A stretch of 64,000 nt of DNA from positions 124,001 through 188,000 of the forward strand of contig NZ_BAABFN010000001.1 of NCBI RefSeq assembly GCF_039541075.1, given 5' to 3'. A program made the translations under genes and the position numbers. The DNA comes from Compostibacter hankyongensis (GTDB lineage Bacteria > Bacteroidota > Bacteroidia > Chitinophagales > Chitinophagaceae). Positions 36,983 through 44,438 of the stretch are shown here, piece by piece; the first letter of the stretch is position 1; each line of letters starts with the position of its first letter. Under the pieces are notes generated by a model. The model made no database searches. It saw only the letters and a program-made list of their open reading frames with translations, and was not told the DNA's origin.

Positions 36983-37013
36983 CTTGCCGGTTGCCCGGTA
37001 GCGCGTATCTTTG
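36983..37013 (+). promoter_or_regulatory. promoter of feoA (-33 CTTG, -7 TATCTTTG)
   Basis: CTTG at 36983-36986 and TATCTTTG at 37006-37013 are 19 bp apart, the best full match to the Bacteroidota promoter consensus in the window, 29 bp before the feoA ATG. Confidence 0.6.
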
Positions 37014-37042
37014 CCTATCACTCGCGCTTACAATACATAAAC

Positions 37043-37285
37043 ATGGTCAGATTATCCGCCTTGCCCGCCGGGAAAAAAGCCGTGATCCGGGAATTTGAAA
37101 AGGACGATATCCATATCAAGCTGATGGAAATGGGCTGCGTTCCGGGTGAAACGGTGCTGGTGGAGAAAAAAGCGCCGCTCGGCGACCCTATCGCCATCGC
37201 CATCGCCGGCTACCACCTGAGCCTCCGGAAAAAAGAAGCGGATCATATATGGGTGGAAGAGCTGACGACAGCCGTATCCGTATGA
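37043..37285 (+). CDS. feoA: FeoA-domain protein, without adjacent feoB
   Basis: An 80-residue SH3-like FeoA protein: MVRLSALPAGKKAVIREF, LMEMGCVPGETVLVEKKAPLGDPIAIAIAGYHLSLRKKEAD. FeoA normally sits before FeoB and supports its GTPase-driven Fe(II) uptake. Here the next gene is nadD and no FeoB is found. An ATG overlapping the stop (37282) opens only a 32-codon frame with no G1 motif. It may work with a distant feoB, or be the leftover of a lost feoAB pair. Confidence 0.88.
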   Translation: MVRLSALPAGKKAVIREFEKDDIHIKLMEMGCVPGETVLVEKKAPLGDPIAIAIAGYHLSLRKKEADHIWVEELTTAVSV

Positions 37286-37398
37286 AACCGGGCACGATAA
37301 TACTGATCACATATGGAGATGTGGGTACGCGAGGTTCCACCTGCCCGCCGCACAGCCATGGACGGCGGTCCGACCGCTGAAATCACAGCATTCATCGA

Positions 37399-37414
37399 GA
37401 CCTTTCTAAAGGTC
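37399..37414. repeat. 16-bp palindrome upstream of nadD
   Basis: GACCTTTCTAAAGGTC consists of two perfect 7-bp arms around CT, 32 bp before the nadD start. The small loop suits a protein-binding operator better than an RNA hairpin. Function unknown. Confidence 0.35.
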
Positions 37415-37445
37415 ATTATGAACCGAGAAAAAACGAATATAACGG

Positions 37446-38015
37446 ATGAAGGTTGGTCTTTACTTCGGCTCTTTTAACCCGGTACATACCGGACACCTCA
37501 TCATCGCCAACTTTGTGGCATACAACACCGATGTAGACAGCGTCTGGTTCGTGATCAGCCCCCAAAATCCGCTCAAGCCGTCGGCCTCCCTGCTCAATGA
37601 ATACGACCGGCTTCACCTCGTATCCCTCGCCATAGAAAACGAGCCCCGCCTGCGTGCCAGCAATGTGGAATTCTCCCTGCCCCGCCCGTCTTATACCATC
37701 GATACGCTTACCTATCTCCGGGAAAAATATCCCGACTACGAGTTTGTGGTCATCCTTGGCAGCGACAGCCTGGAAAACCTGCCCCGCTGGAAGAATCATG
37801 AGCTGATCCTCAGGGATTATGCCCTGTATGTATATACCCGTCCGGGCCATCCGTCGCCTTCTCATCTGGGGGATTCGGTAACCGTGTTATCGGCCCCGCT
37901 GCTGGATCTCTCCGCCAGCGCCATCCGCCGGATGATCCGGGAAGAAAAATCGGTCAGATATATGGTGCCGGATAACGTTTACGAATATATTAAAACTAAC
38001 CATTACTACCGCTAA
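37446..38015 (+). CDS. nadD: nicotinate-nucleotide adenylyltransferase NadD
   Basis: A 189-residue enzyme that adenylylates nicotinate mononucleotide to deamido-NAD. It has the nucleotidyltransferase signature GSFNPVHTGHLIIAN at residues 8-22, VVILGSDSLENLPRWKN in the middle, and LLDLSASAIRRMIREEKSVRYMVPDNV at the end (ISxTxIR-type motif). Length is normal. It is on the plus strand after feoA; together with nadA (42932) it covers two steps of de novo NAD synthesis in this window, but they are not co-transcribed. Confidence 0.96.
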   Translation: MKVGLYFGSFNPVHTGHLIIANFVAYNTDVDSVWFVISPQNPLKPSASLLNEYDRLHLVSLAIENEPRLRASNVEFSLPRPSYTIDTLTYLREKYPDYEFVVILGSDSLENLPRWKNHELILRDYALYVYTRPGHPSPSHLGDSVTVLSAPLLDLSASAIRRMIREEKSVRYMVPDNVYEYIKTNHYYR

Positions 38016-38026
38016 GACCCGTATCC

Positions 38027-39079
38027 TTATTCCGTTTCAGGCTTATCCGTTACAATCTGTACGCTCCTCTTTCGGATCGTAAACTCATCCCCGTATATCT
38101 TCAGCAGCAGAATAAAAAGCGAGATCAGCAGGGGTCCGAAAATGATCCCGATGAACCCGAACAGGTTAATGCCGATCAATACCCCGAAAACGGTGATGAG
38201 GGGATGCACATCGGCCATTTTTTTCTGCCACATAAAACGAAACACATTATCCATATTCCCGATGATGAGCACCCCGTAAAGGGCCAGCCCTATGCCCTGC
38301 CAGGTCTTTCCGTCGGCGATCAGGAAAATGCTCAGGGGCAGCCACACGATACCGGTACCGACCACCGGCAGGATAGACATGAATCCGGTAATAACCCCCC
38401 AGAACCAGAGGTCCTTTATACCGAATATCCAATATCCCAGGATGCCGCACCCGGCCTGTACAATGCCGAGCAAGGGGATCCCCACTGCATTGGAAAATAC
38501 CATACTGTTGACTTCCCGCCCCAGCTTCAGCACATTTTTTTCCTTGAGCGGGGTATACTCATACAGCGAATTTTCCATCTCCTCAAACTGGGTAAGCATA
38601 AAATACAGGAAAAAATACATGACGGCAATGGTAGTCAGCACATTAAAAGTAGAACCCAGAAAGCGCGGTAAAAAATTGGCCAGCGCATCCTGGGCCTTCT
38701 GGATGTTGACATCCGAAAGCACGTCCAGACTGGTGCTCAGCCTGATCTTCTCGGCCATCTGCTGCACCGACTCCAGGATATTCCCGGAATTTTTCATCAC
38801 CAGACCGATCTTTCCGTAGGTCATGTTGACAAACAATCCTATGGGCACCAGAAAAACAATAAAGGAAACGATCATCAGCAACACCGCCGTAGGCGTTTTC
38901 CGCCATTTCCTCCGCTTTACCAGGAAGATAAGGGCCGGCCGCATCACCACATACAGGGTAAGCGCACCGAGGAACCCCGGCAGAAAATCAAAGAACTTCC
39001 AGAATAAAACCGCGCCCACAGATAGGATCAGCAGGATAAATCCTGTTTGCTTCAGCCGGTCAGTGTTGAGATAGCTCAT
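38027..39079 (-). CDS. AI-2E family transporter (PerM/YdiK type)
   Basis: A 350-residue polytopic membrane protein of the DUF20/AI-2E exporter family. The frame opens with a TTG at 39121, but the ATG at 39079 (MSYLNTDRLKQTGFILLIL) puts the first helix in the family position, and a TAATTTTG -7-like element lies on the minus strand between the two. About eight hydrophobic segments are seen, with the conserved central FGVLIGINLFGFIGIIFGPLL region near the end. The name is historical: some members export autoinducer-2, others act as Na+/H+ antiporters, so the substrate is open. It converges with nadD. Confidence 0.88.
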   Translation of the reverse strand: MSYLNTDRLKQTGFILLILSVGAVLFWKFFDFLPGFLGALTLYVVMRPALIFLVKRRKWRKTPTAVLLMIVSFIVFLVPIGLFVNMTYGKIGLVMKNSGNILESVQQMAEKIRLSTSLDVLSDVNIQKAQDALANFLPRFLGSTFNVLTTIAVMYFFLYFMLTQFEEMENSLYEYTPLKEKNVLKLGREVNSMVFSNAVGIPLLGIVQAGCGILGYWIFGIKDLWFWGVITGFMSILPVVGTGIVWLPLSIFLIADGKTWQGIGLALYGVLIIGNMDNVFRFMWQKKMADVHPLITVFGVLIGINLFGFIGIIFGPLLISLFILLLKIYGDEFTIRKRSVQIVTDKPETE

Positions 39080-39261
39080 AAAATGGGGTTGATATATTCC
39101 AAAATTAAATAAATTCGCCAAGTGATTGCTGACTTGTTTCTGCTTTGCCGAACCTTCCGGCAGGTATGTTGTTGAGGATAAGGGTAAGTCAGCATCTGGA
39201 ATGGTATTTGCACCGGGTAATGACTGTAAATAAACGTTTTAACGCTAAAAAAATACCGGAC

Positions 39262-39513
39262 ATGAGCAATGCATTTAAAGTTTTCGCTGGTTTTATAGCC
39301 GGAGCTGCCGTAGGCGTAGCCGCAGGATATCTCCTGAACTCCGATAAAAAGGAAGAATGGATAGAAAGCCTGAAGGATTATGCCGACGAATGGAAAGAGA
39401 AGGCCGACGAATGGAAGGAAAAGGCAAAAGAAAAAGCAAAAGACTGGAACGACAAGGCAAAGCGGAAAAAAGCGCACGTTAATGATGCGATCGAAGATGC
39501 GATTGCAGGATAA
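39262..39513 (+). CDS. YtxH-like small membrane protein
   Basis: From the ATG at 39262 the 83-residue product is MSNAFKVFAGFIAGAAVGVAAGYLL, a Gly/Ala-rich TM helix, followed by a Lys/Glu-rich amphipathic tail with imperfect repeats (DEWKEKADEWKEKAKEKAK). This is the YtxH/gas-vesicle-like family, often general-stress proteins. Upstream in-frame codons look non-coding. It heads a three-gene plus-strand set (gaps 9 and 18 bp). Confidence 0.8.
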   Translation: MSNAFKVFAGFIAGAAVGVAAGYLLNSDKKEEWIESLKDYADEWKEKADEWKEKAKEKAKDWNDKAKRKKAHVNDAIEDAIAG

Positions 39514-39522
39514 GCCGGCGGC

Positions 39523-39918
39523 ATGGAAGATAATTTTAAAGATTATTTCGCAGCCACGAGGCAGCTGCTTCAGCGTTATGTCGAAGCGCGCTGGCGGTTG
39601 ACCAAGCTCAGCCTGGCAGGCAAGATATCAAGGGCGATGGGGTTATTTTTCTCCATCACCCTTATGTTGCTGCTTTCCTTTTTTGTGGTGCTGTTCCTCG
39701 GTTTTGTGCTGGCTTACTGGATTTCCGGAATGGTGGAAAGCGTAACGCTCGGCTTCACCATCACCGCTGCCGTATTCATTGTGCTGCTGCTGATCGTGCT
39801 GTTCTTCCGGAAACCCCTGATACAACGTCCCCTGGCTAAAATATTGATACGGGAGCTTGCGGAGGAAGTAGAGGACGACGATGAGGATGACGACGGCGAA
39901 GGACATCTTGGCATATAA
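39523..39918 (+). CDS. phage holin family (Holin-X-like) membrane protein
   Basis: A 131-residue protein with an N-terminal amphipathic helix (YFAATRQLLQRYVEARWRL), two TM helices at about residues 38-65 and 72-95, and a very acidic tail (EEVEDDDEDDDGEG). It matches the 'putative Actinobacterial Holin-X' family, which despite the name is chromosomal and usually next to YtxH-type genes. Probably part of an envelope-stress set; not phage-derived here. Confidence 0.75.
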   Translation: MEDNFKDYFAATRQLLQRYVEARWRLTKLSLAGKISRAMGLFFSITLMLLLSFFVVLFLGFVLAYWISGMVESVTLGFTITAAVFIVLLLIVLFFRKPLIQRPLAKILIRELAEEVEDDDEDDDGEGHLGI

Positions 39919-39936
39919 AGACTACAATCTGTTCCG

Positions 39937-40290
39937 ATGGGGATCAAGAAAGACAGTTACCGGATCATGGACATGCATACCCTCGAGCTCGAAAAACGAC
40001 GGGTGCGCAATCTTTGCCGTGGGATGGAACGCGAAATGGAACAGCGTGTCGATTATCTGAAAGACAACTACCGCTCCCTGGCCATTCACAGCATATTTCC
40101 CTCCGCCGGAAAAGGAGAAACGGCTTTTAAATGGGCGCTCAAAGCAGGAAAAATCATCGGAGGCCTGCAACGCCGGCGCAGCAGGCTTTTAAAAACAGGC
40201 GTGGTGTCCCTGCTTGAAGTGGCCGCTGTAAAAACCGGCCTCAACCTCGTCCGCCGCATGATCCGGAAAAAGAGAAACGCCCGGAAATAA
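39937..40290 (+). CDS. hypothetical basic protein of the YtxH/holin-like set
   Basis: I do not recognise a family. The 117 residues are rich in Arg/Lys (ELEKRRVRNLCRGMEREMEQ; ending RRMIRKKRNARK) with one moderately hydrophobic stretch (LKTGVVSLLEVAAVKTGLNLV), possibly a membrane-associated helix. It starts 18 bp after the holin-like gene, so co-transcription is likely. In Bacteroidota I recall a third small gene being common in this set, which supports it being real. Confidence 0.65.
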   Translation: MGIKKDSYRIMDMHTLELEKRRVRNLCRGMEREMEQRVDYLKDNYRSLAIHSIFPSAGKGETAFKWALKAGKIIGGLQRRRSRLLKTGVVSLLEVAAVKTGLNLVRRMIRKKRNARK

Positions 40291-40292
40291 TT

Positions 40293-41318
40293 CTATCCCC
40301 ATATCTTCGTTCCCTCGCTGCAATTGGCACAGATATCTATGTTTTTCCGGCTGTGCAGTATATCCTTACGGAAACGCCTGTACGTTTCATTTCTCCAAAT
40401 ATCCCGGAATGTGCTTGTCTTCAGATCTCCCATACGGTGCTGTGCATCTTTGTCGAAGCAGCAGGGTACCACCAAACCGTCCCAGGTGATGACAGGATCA
40501 TGCCACAGCCGCCAGCAATGGTTGGAAAGCGTATTTTTTATAGCAAAGGTACCGTCCGGATTGGCCCGGTAGCGGGAGTATTTCTCCAGGGTGGGGATAA
40601 GCGGATTCCCTTTTTCATAATCGTAGACCTGGGCGGTTTTAAAACGCACCTGGTCCACGCCGATCTCCCGGGCCATGCGTTTGATATCGGCGATCTGATG
40701 CTCGTTATGCCGCACGACGAGAAACTGGAAGAAGACAAAAGGCCGGGACGACTTCAGGGCTTTTTTCCATTTCACAATATTCCGCGCGCCCGCCAGCACC
40801 TTCTCAAGCTGGCCGCCCACCCGGTACTGTTCATAAGTATCCTGGGTGGTGCCGTCCACAGAAATGATCAGCCGGTCCAGCCCGCTTTCCACCGTCTTCC
40901 GGGCATTTTCATCGGTGAGATAATGCGCATTGGTGGATGTCGCCGTATAAATCCCCTTCTGCGAAGCATATTTTACCATATCCAGGAAATCCGGGTTGAG
41001 GTAAGGTTCTCCCTGGAAATAAAAGATCAGGTAAAGAAGCTCGGGAGCCATCTCATCCATCGTCTTGCGAAAGAACGGCTCGTTGAGCATTCCGCGGGGT
41101 CGGGTAAACGCCCTGAGACCGCTGGGACATTCCGGGCAGCGCAGGTTACAGGATGTGGTCGGCTCAAAGGATACCGATACCGGATACCCCCATTGCACGG
41201 CTTTACCCGTCCATTTGCTGATATAATAGCTGCTCAGCACCCTGGCTGCATTCCAGGCACGGCGCGGGGTGAGCTTCGAAAGAAAATTCAGGCTGTCCTG
41301 CAGATCAAAATCCGGCAT
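40293..41318 (-). CDS. radical SAM protein with SPASM domain
   Basis: A 341-residue enzyme. The radical SAM cluster motif is CNLRCPEC (Cx3Cx2C) at about residues 53-60, after VSFEPTTS. GEPYLNPDFLDMVKYA and LIISVDGTTQDTYEQYR are the following TIM-barrel motifs. The C-terminal SPASM part has VPCCFDKDAQHRMGDL and DICANC for an auxiliary Fe-S cluster. SPASM proteins modify peptides or act in cofactor or cell-wall synthesis; no precursor peptide gene was found nearby, so the substrate is unknown. It converges with the hypothetical gene ending at 40290 (2 bp apart). Confidence 0.9.
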   Translation of the reverse strand: MPDFDLQDSLNFLSKLTPRRAWNAARVLSSYYISKWTGKAVQWGYPVSVSFEPTTSCNLRCPECPSGLRAFTRPRGMLNEPFFRKTMDEMAPELLYLIFYFQGEPYLNPDFLDMVKYASQKGIYTATSTNAHYLTDENARKTVESGLDRLIISVDGTTQDTYEQYRVGGQLEKVLAGARNIVKWKKALKSSRPFVFFQFLVVRHNEHQIADIKRMAREIGVDQVRFKTAQVYDYEKGNPLIPTLEKYSRYRANPDGTFAIKNTLSNHCWRLWHDPVITWDGLVVPCCFDKDAQHRMGDLKTSTFRDIWRNETYRRFRKDILHSRKNIDICANCSEGTKIWG

Positions 41319-41371
41319 GTCTTACCCTCCTTTTACAAAGATAGGTCAATTAATCTTGCCGGTCTGGAGGC

Positions 41372-42910
41372 TTAACGGCGAAAAGACGGCTTCTTGTCCC
41401 GGAAACGGTAATCCACCATCCCGTTAAATCCGGGTTTTCCCAGCATCCGTGATCCCGGACTCCTCCGCAACATAGCCGGACGGGCGGCCTGACGACCGAA
41501 GGCCTGCTTCCTGGCCCCGCTGTCGAAAGTATCCTGGTCGATAAAGCCCTTGCCGGAAATAAAGCTGAAGATGGACTCCAGCCGCGGATCTTCCGTATCG
41601 CCCCAGTTATATCCCACGTAATCCACCAGTTTATTATCCGGTGTCATCCCCGAATAATAACCGCCTTTTTCCTGCGCATTGACCGTTTCGAAATTAATAT
41701 CGTACAGATCGGCCACTTCCGAAGGCTCGGTATCCCCTTCCTTGACGAACCAGATGGGCGTGGTAAAAAATCCGACCGGCTTGCCAAAGGTCTGGTCTCC
41801 TACCAGATACACATCCATATAGGGTTTCAGGTTGTTGATCGTCAGCTCGCTGGCCGAGGCGGTATTGCTGCTCACAATAAAAAATACGCGATCCAGGTTC
41901 AGGTTGCCGGAGGCAAGACTGAATTTTACCGGGTCAATATATTCTTTTTTGTATTCAGCATCACTGTTGAAAGCCGCGGTCAGCTCCTTGTTGTATTTAT
42001 AGCTGTACATATTCTCGCCGTTCACCGCCGAAGGCGCGATCAGGTTGTCCAGGTATTCGGCCGAAGGAACGGCTCCGCCGCCGTTGTATCGCAGGTCTAC
42101 GATAAGATCCCGCACCCCGTCAGACTTGAACTTCGCAAAGGCATTGCTGATCTCTTCTTTGGCTACAGCAGCATTCCCTTCGCTGCCCAGCACATTGATA
42201 AACGAGTTATACACAAAATAACCCACCTTTTTACCGGCTACGGTATACACGGTGTCTTCCAGCACGGGATTGATATGATAGCTGGCGCGGGACAGCTTGA
42301 CATTCTTCGATGTTCCGGACGAAGGCACAAAGGTGAAAGTAGCGGAAGCGTCGGAGAAAAGAGCGCTGTTGACCGCATCATAGCCGGCGTCGCTCGAAAG
42401 ATCAATATCTGCACCGTTGATGGCGGTAACCTCCCAGCCCCGCTGCACACCCGCTTTACCGGCCGGAGAGCCGGCATATACATACAGCACCACCAGCACG
42501 GTCTGGTTGTCCGGCGTCTGGGCGCCGGCCACCATAAAGCCCATATCGCCGCCCTGTCCACCGTCGAGCTCATCGCTCACACTGCCTACCCGGTCCAGGA
42601 AGCTGTAGCGGTCCACTTTTTCACCGTTTACCTCGGGATAGCTTGCGATATCATCCAGCAGGTCTTCCGCGGAGTCGTAGCGGCTGTCCTTAGGATCCAC
42701 AGCGGGCACCTGGTCGTTCCAGTAATAAAAAGGAACATTCTCAGAATCCGAGAGCATATCCCACCAGACATAAAATTTGAGGGAATCCTCATCCTGGGCG
42801 GTCAGTTCGCCGTTGCCCCGGTCTACCGGGTCCGGTTTTACATGATCATCTTTCTTACAGGCGGTCCACGCAGTCAGCAGGACGAGCGAAAGGTAAAGCA
42901 GGCGCTTCAT
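41372..42910 (-). CDS. S41-family C-terminal processing protease, lipoprotein
   Basis: A 512-residue protein. The N-terminus MKRLLYLSLVLLTAWTACKKD ends in a lipobox (TAC), so it is a lipoprotein. A PDZ-like region lies at about 120-200 (AGSPAGKAGVQRGWEVTAING), the S41 fold follows (DLIVDLRYNGGGAV), the catalytic Ser is in SSNTASASELTINNL and the Lys in TFGKPVGF. Such proteases process periplasmic or outer-membrane proteins. The last 50 residues (Arg-rich, ending FRDKKPSFRR) are outside the fold. It is 21 bp downstream of nadA on the same strand. Confidence 0.9.
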   Translation of the reverse strand: MKRLLYLSLVLLTAWTACKKDDHVKPDPVDRGNGELTAQDEDSLKFYVWWDMLSDSENVPFYYWNDQVPAVDPKDSRYDSAEDLLDDIASYPEVNGEKVDRYSFLDRVGSVSDELDGGQGGDMGFMVAGAQTPDNQTVLVVLYVYAGSPAGKAGVQRGWEVTAINGADIDLSSDAGYDAVNSALFSDASATFTFVPSSGTSKNVKLSRASYHINPVLEDTVYTVAGKKVGYFVYNSFINVLGSEGNAAVAKEEISNAFAKFKSDGVRDLIVDLRYNGGGAVPSAEYLDNLIAPSAVNGENMYSYKYNKELTAAFNSDAEYKKEYIDPVKFSLASGNLNLDRVFFIVSSNTASASELTINNLKPYMDVYLVGDQTFGKPVGFFTTPIWFVKEGDTEPSEVADLYDINFETVNAQEKGGYYSGMTPDNKLVDYVGYNWGDTEDPRLESIFSFISGKGFIDQDTFDSGARKQAFGRQAARPAMLRRSPGSRMLGKPGFNGMVDYRFRDKKPSFRR

Positions 42911-42931
42911 GGGAAAATGTTTTGTTTTTAA

Positions 42932-43939
42932 TCACAGTCCGTACCGCGCTGAAATTTCCAGCATCCGGTCGATCGGCCGCTTTGCCGCCAGCCTCAGCTG
43001 CTCATCCATGATGATCTCCGGTGTTTCGTATTCCATACACAGGTATAGCTTTTCGAGTGTGTTCAGCTTCATGTGCGGACAATCGTTGCAGGCGCAGCTG
43101 TTGTCCGGCGGCGCCGGGATAAAGGTTTTCTCCGGACAGTTTTTTTGCATCTGGTGCAGGATGCCGGTTTCCGTCACCACGATATAAGCCGGCGCATCGT
43201 CTTTCATGGCAAATTTCAGCAGGCCCGTGGTGGAACCCACATAATCCGCAACCCGCAGCACCGCTTCCTCGCACTCCGGATGGGCGATCACCTTGGCTTC
43301 CGGATGCCTTACCTTCAGCCGGGTGAGCTTCTCCAGCGAAAAGATCTCGTGCACCATACAGGAGCCGTTCCACAGCACCATATCCCGGCCCGTCTTCTTC
43401 CGGAGATAGGCCCCCAGGTTCTTGTCCGGCGCAAAGATGATCTTTTGCTCCGGAGGGAGACTTTCAATGATCTTCTCCGCATTCGAGGAAGTGCAGATAA
43501 TATCGCTCAGCGCCTTGATCTCCGCCGTACAATTGATATACGATATTACGATATGATCCGGATATTGCGCTTTAAATTTTTTAAAGGCATCGGCCGGAGC
43601 GCTGTCCGCCAGCGAACATCCGGCCCGCAGGTCCGGCAACAGCACTTTCTTCTCCGGACAGAGTATCTTCGCCGTTTCCGCCATAAAGTGAACGCCCGCA
43701 AACACTATGATATCCGCATCCGTCCCCGCCGCCTGCTGGGAAAGGCCCAGGCTGTCTCCCAGATAATCCGCCACATCCTGTATATCCGCATCCTGGTAAT
43801 AATGCGCCAGCACAATGGCGTTCTTTTCCCGTTTCAGCCGCTCGATCTCCGCAAACAGGTCCATCAGCGGATCCACTTCCAGGTCCAAATATCCGTTTTT
43901 TTCGAGTGCCTTTTTCGCAACGGCCACCCTTGTATCCAT
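42932..43939 (-). CDS. nadA: quinolinate synthase NadA
   Basis: A 335-residue [4Fe-4S] enzyme condensing iminoaspartate with dihydroxyacetone phosphate to quinolinate. Signatures: NAIVLAHYYQDADIQDVAD, LGDSLGLSQQA, the three cluster-ligand regions LRAGCSLADS, WNGSCMVHE and CACNDCPHMK, and AHPECEEAVL with DYVGSTTGLL. Length is typical. nadB and nadC are not adjacent. The promoter should lie in the 43940-44438 gap. Confidence 0.96.
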   Translation of the reverse strand: MDTRVAVAKKALEKNGYLDLEVDPLMDLFAEIERLKREKNAIVLAHYYQDADIQDVADYLGDSLGLSQQAAGTDADIIVFAGVHFMAETAKILCPEKKVLLPDLRAGCSLADSAPADAFKKFKAQYPDHIVISYINCTAEIKALSDIICTSSNAEKIIESLPPEQKIIFAPDKNLGAYLRKKTGRDMVLWNGSCMVHEIFSLEKLTRLKVRHPEAKVIAHPECEEAVLRVADYVGSTTGLLKFAMKDDAPAYIVVTETGILHQMQKNCPEKTFIPAPPDNSCACNDCPHMKLNTLEKLYLCMEYETPEIIMDEQLRLAAKRPIDRMLEISARYGL

Positions 43940-44438
43940 AATAGCTTTTTTAATAATTAATTAATATAAACCCCATTACTATTACCCCGGTGAATTTGTG
44001 GAAAGTAATCCGGTTTTACACTTGCAAAATTAATCTTTATTGGTTCATCCACACTTATTCACATGCTATTAACGTCCGGAAAGTCCGCCGGTTTGCTTTT
44101 ATCCGGATTTTTGCACCCCTGTAGATAAAAGGAGCTGTTAAAAACTAAAAAAGTGCACACCGGTGTACGAAGCATGGTTTTTAGTGGAAAACGTCCCGCT
44201 TTTTAACGGGCCTGCCGGAGTAGAAACCGGGTTTCACACTTCTGCACCGCTATCCACCCGGCTGCCCACAGGATTGTTGAAAGAAATCCACACTTCCCGT
44301 GGAAAAAAGCCGGGGCGTAATGCAGCAGGGACGCGGGTTTTAATATTACGATTTTTGACATTGTGTATATTTTTCCGGATAGTGATGAATTTATTCTATT
44401 TTTGCTATCCTTTAAAAAAAGCAGTATAATATATAGGT
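43940..44438. other. gene-free A+T-rich region with DnaA-box-like cluster, candidate oriC
   Basis: This is the largest gap of the window. Against TTATCCACA, TCATCCACA (44045-44053) and TTATTCACA (44055-44063) have one mismatch each and are 10 bp apart in tandem. CTATCCACC (44250-44258), AAATCCACA (44284-44292) and the inverse TGTGGAAAG (43997-44005) have two. A strongly A+T-rich stretch follows (44341-44440), as in a DNA-unwinding element. nadA leaves to the left and the PpiD-like gene to the right. No ORF, tRNA or riboswitch was seen. Part of the gap must hold the two promoters, so the origin reading is a hypothesis. Confidence 0.4.
44397..44404 (+). promoter_or_regulatory. -7 promoter element TATTTTTG for PpiD-like gene
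   Basis: TATTTTTG fits TAnnTTTG and lies 34 bp before the ATG at 44439; a TTTT run at 44370-44373 is 22-23 bp upstream, as a weak -33 element. Confidence 0.45.

Noticed and set aside
37282..37380. 32-codon frame overlapping the feoA stop as a feoB fragment
   Set aside because: Only a vague resemblance to a FeoB start; no GxxxxGK(S/T) motif.
39523..39918. Prophage remnant because of the holin-like gene
   Set aside because: No other phage gene nearby; this holin family is a normal chromosomal neighbour of YtxH genes.
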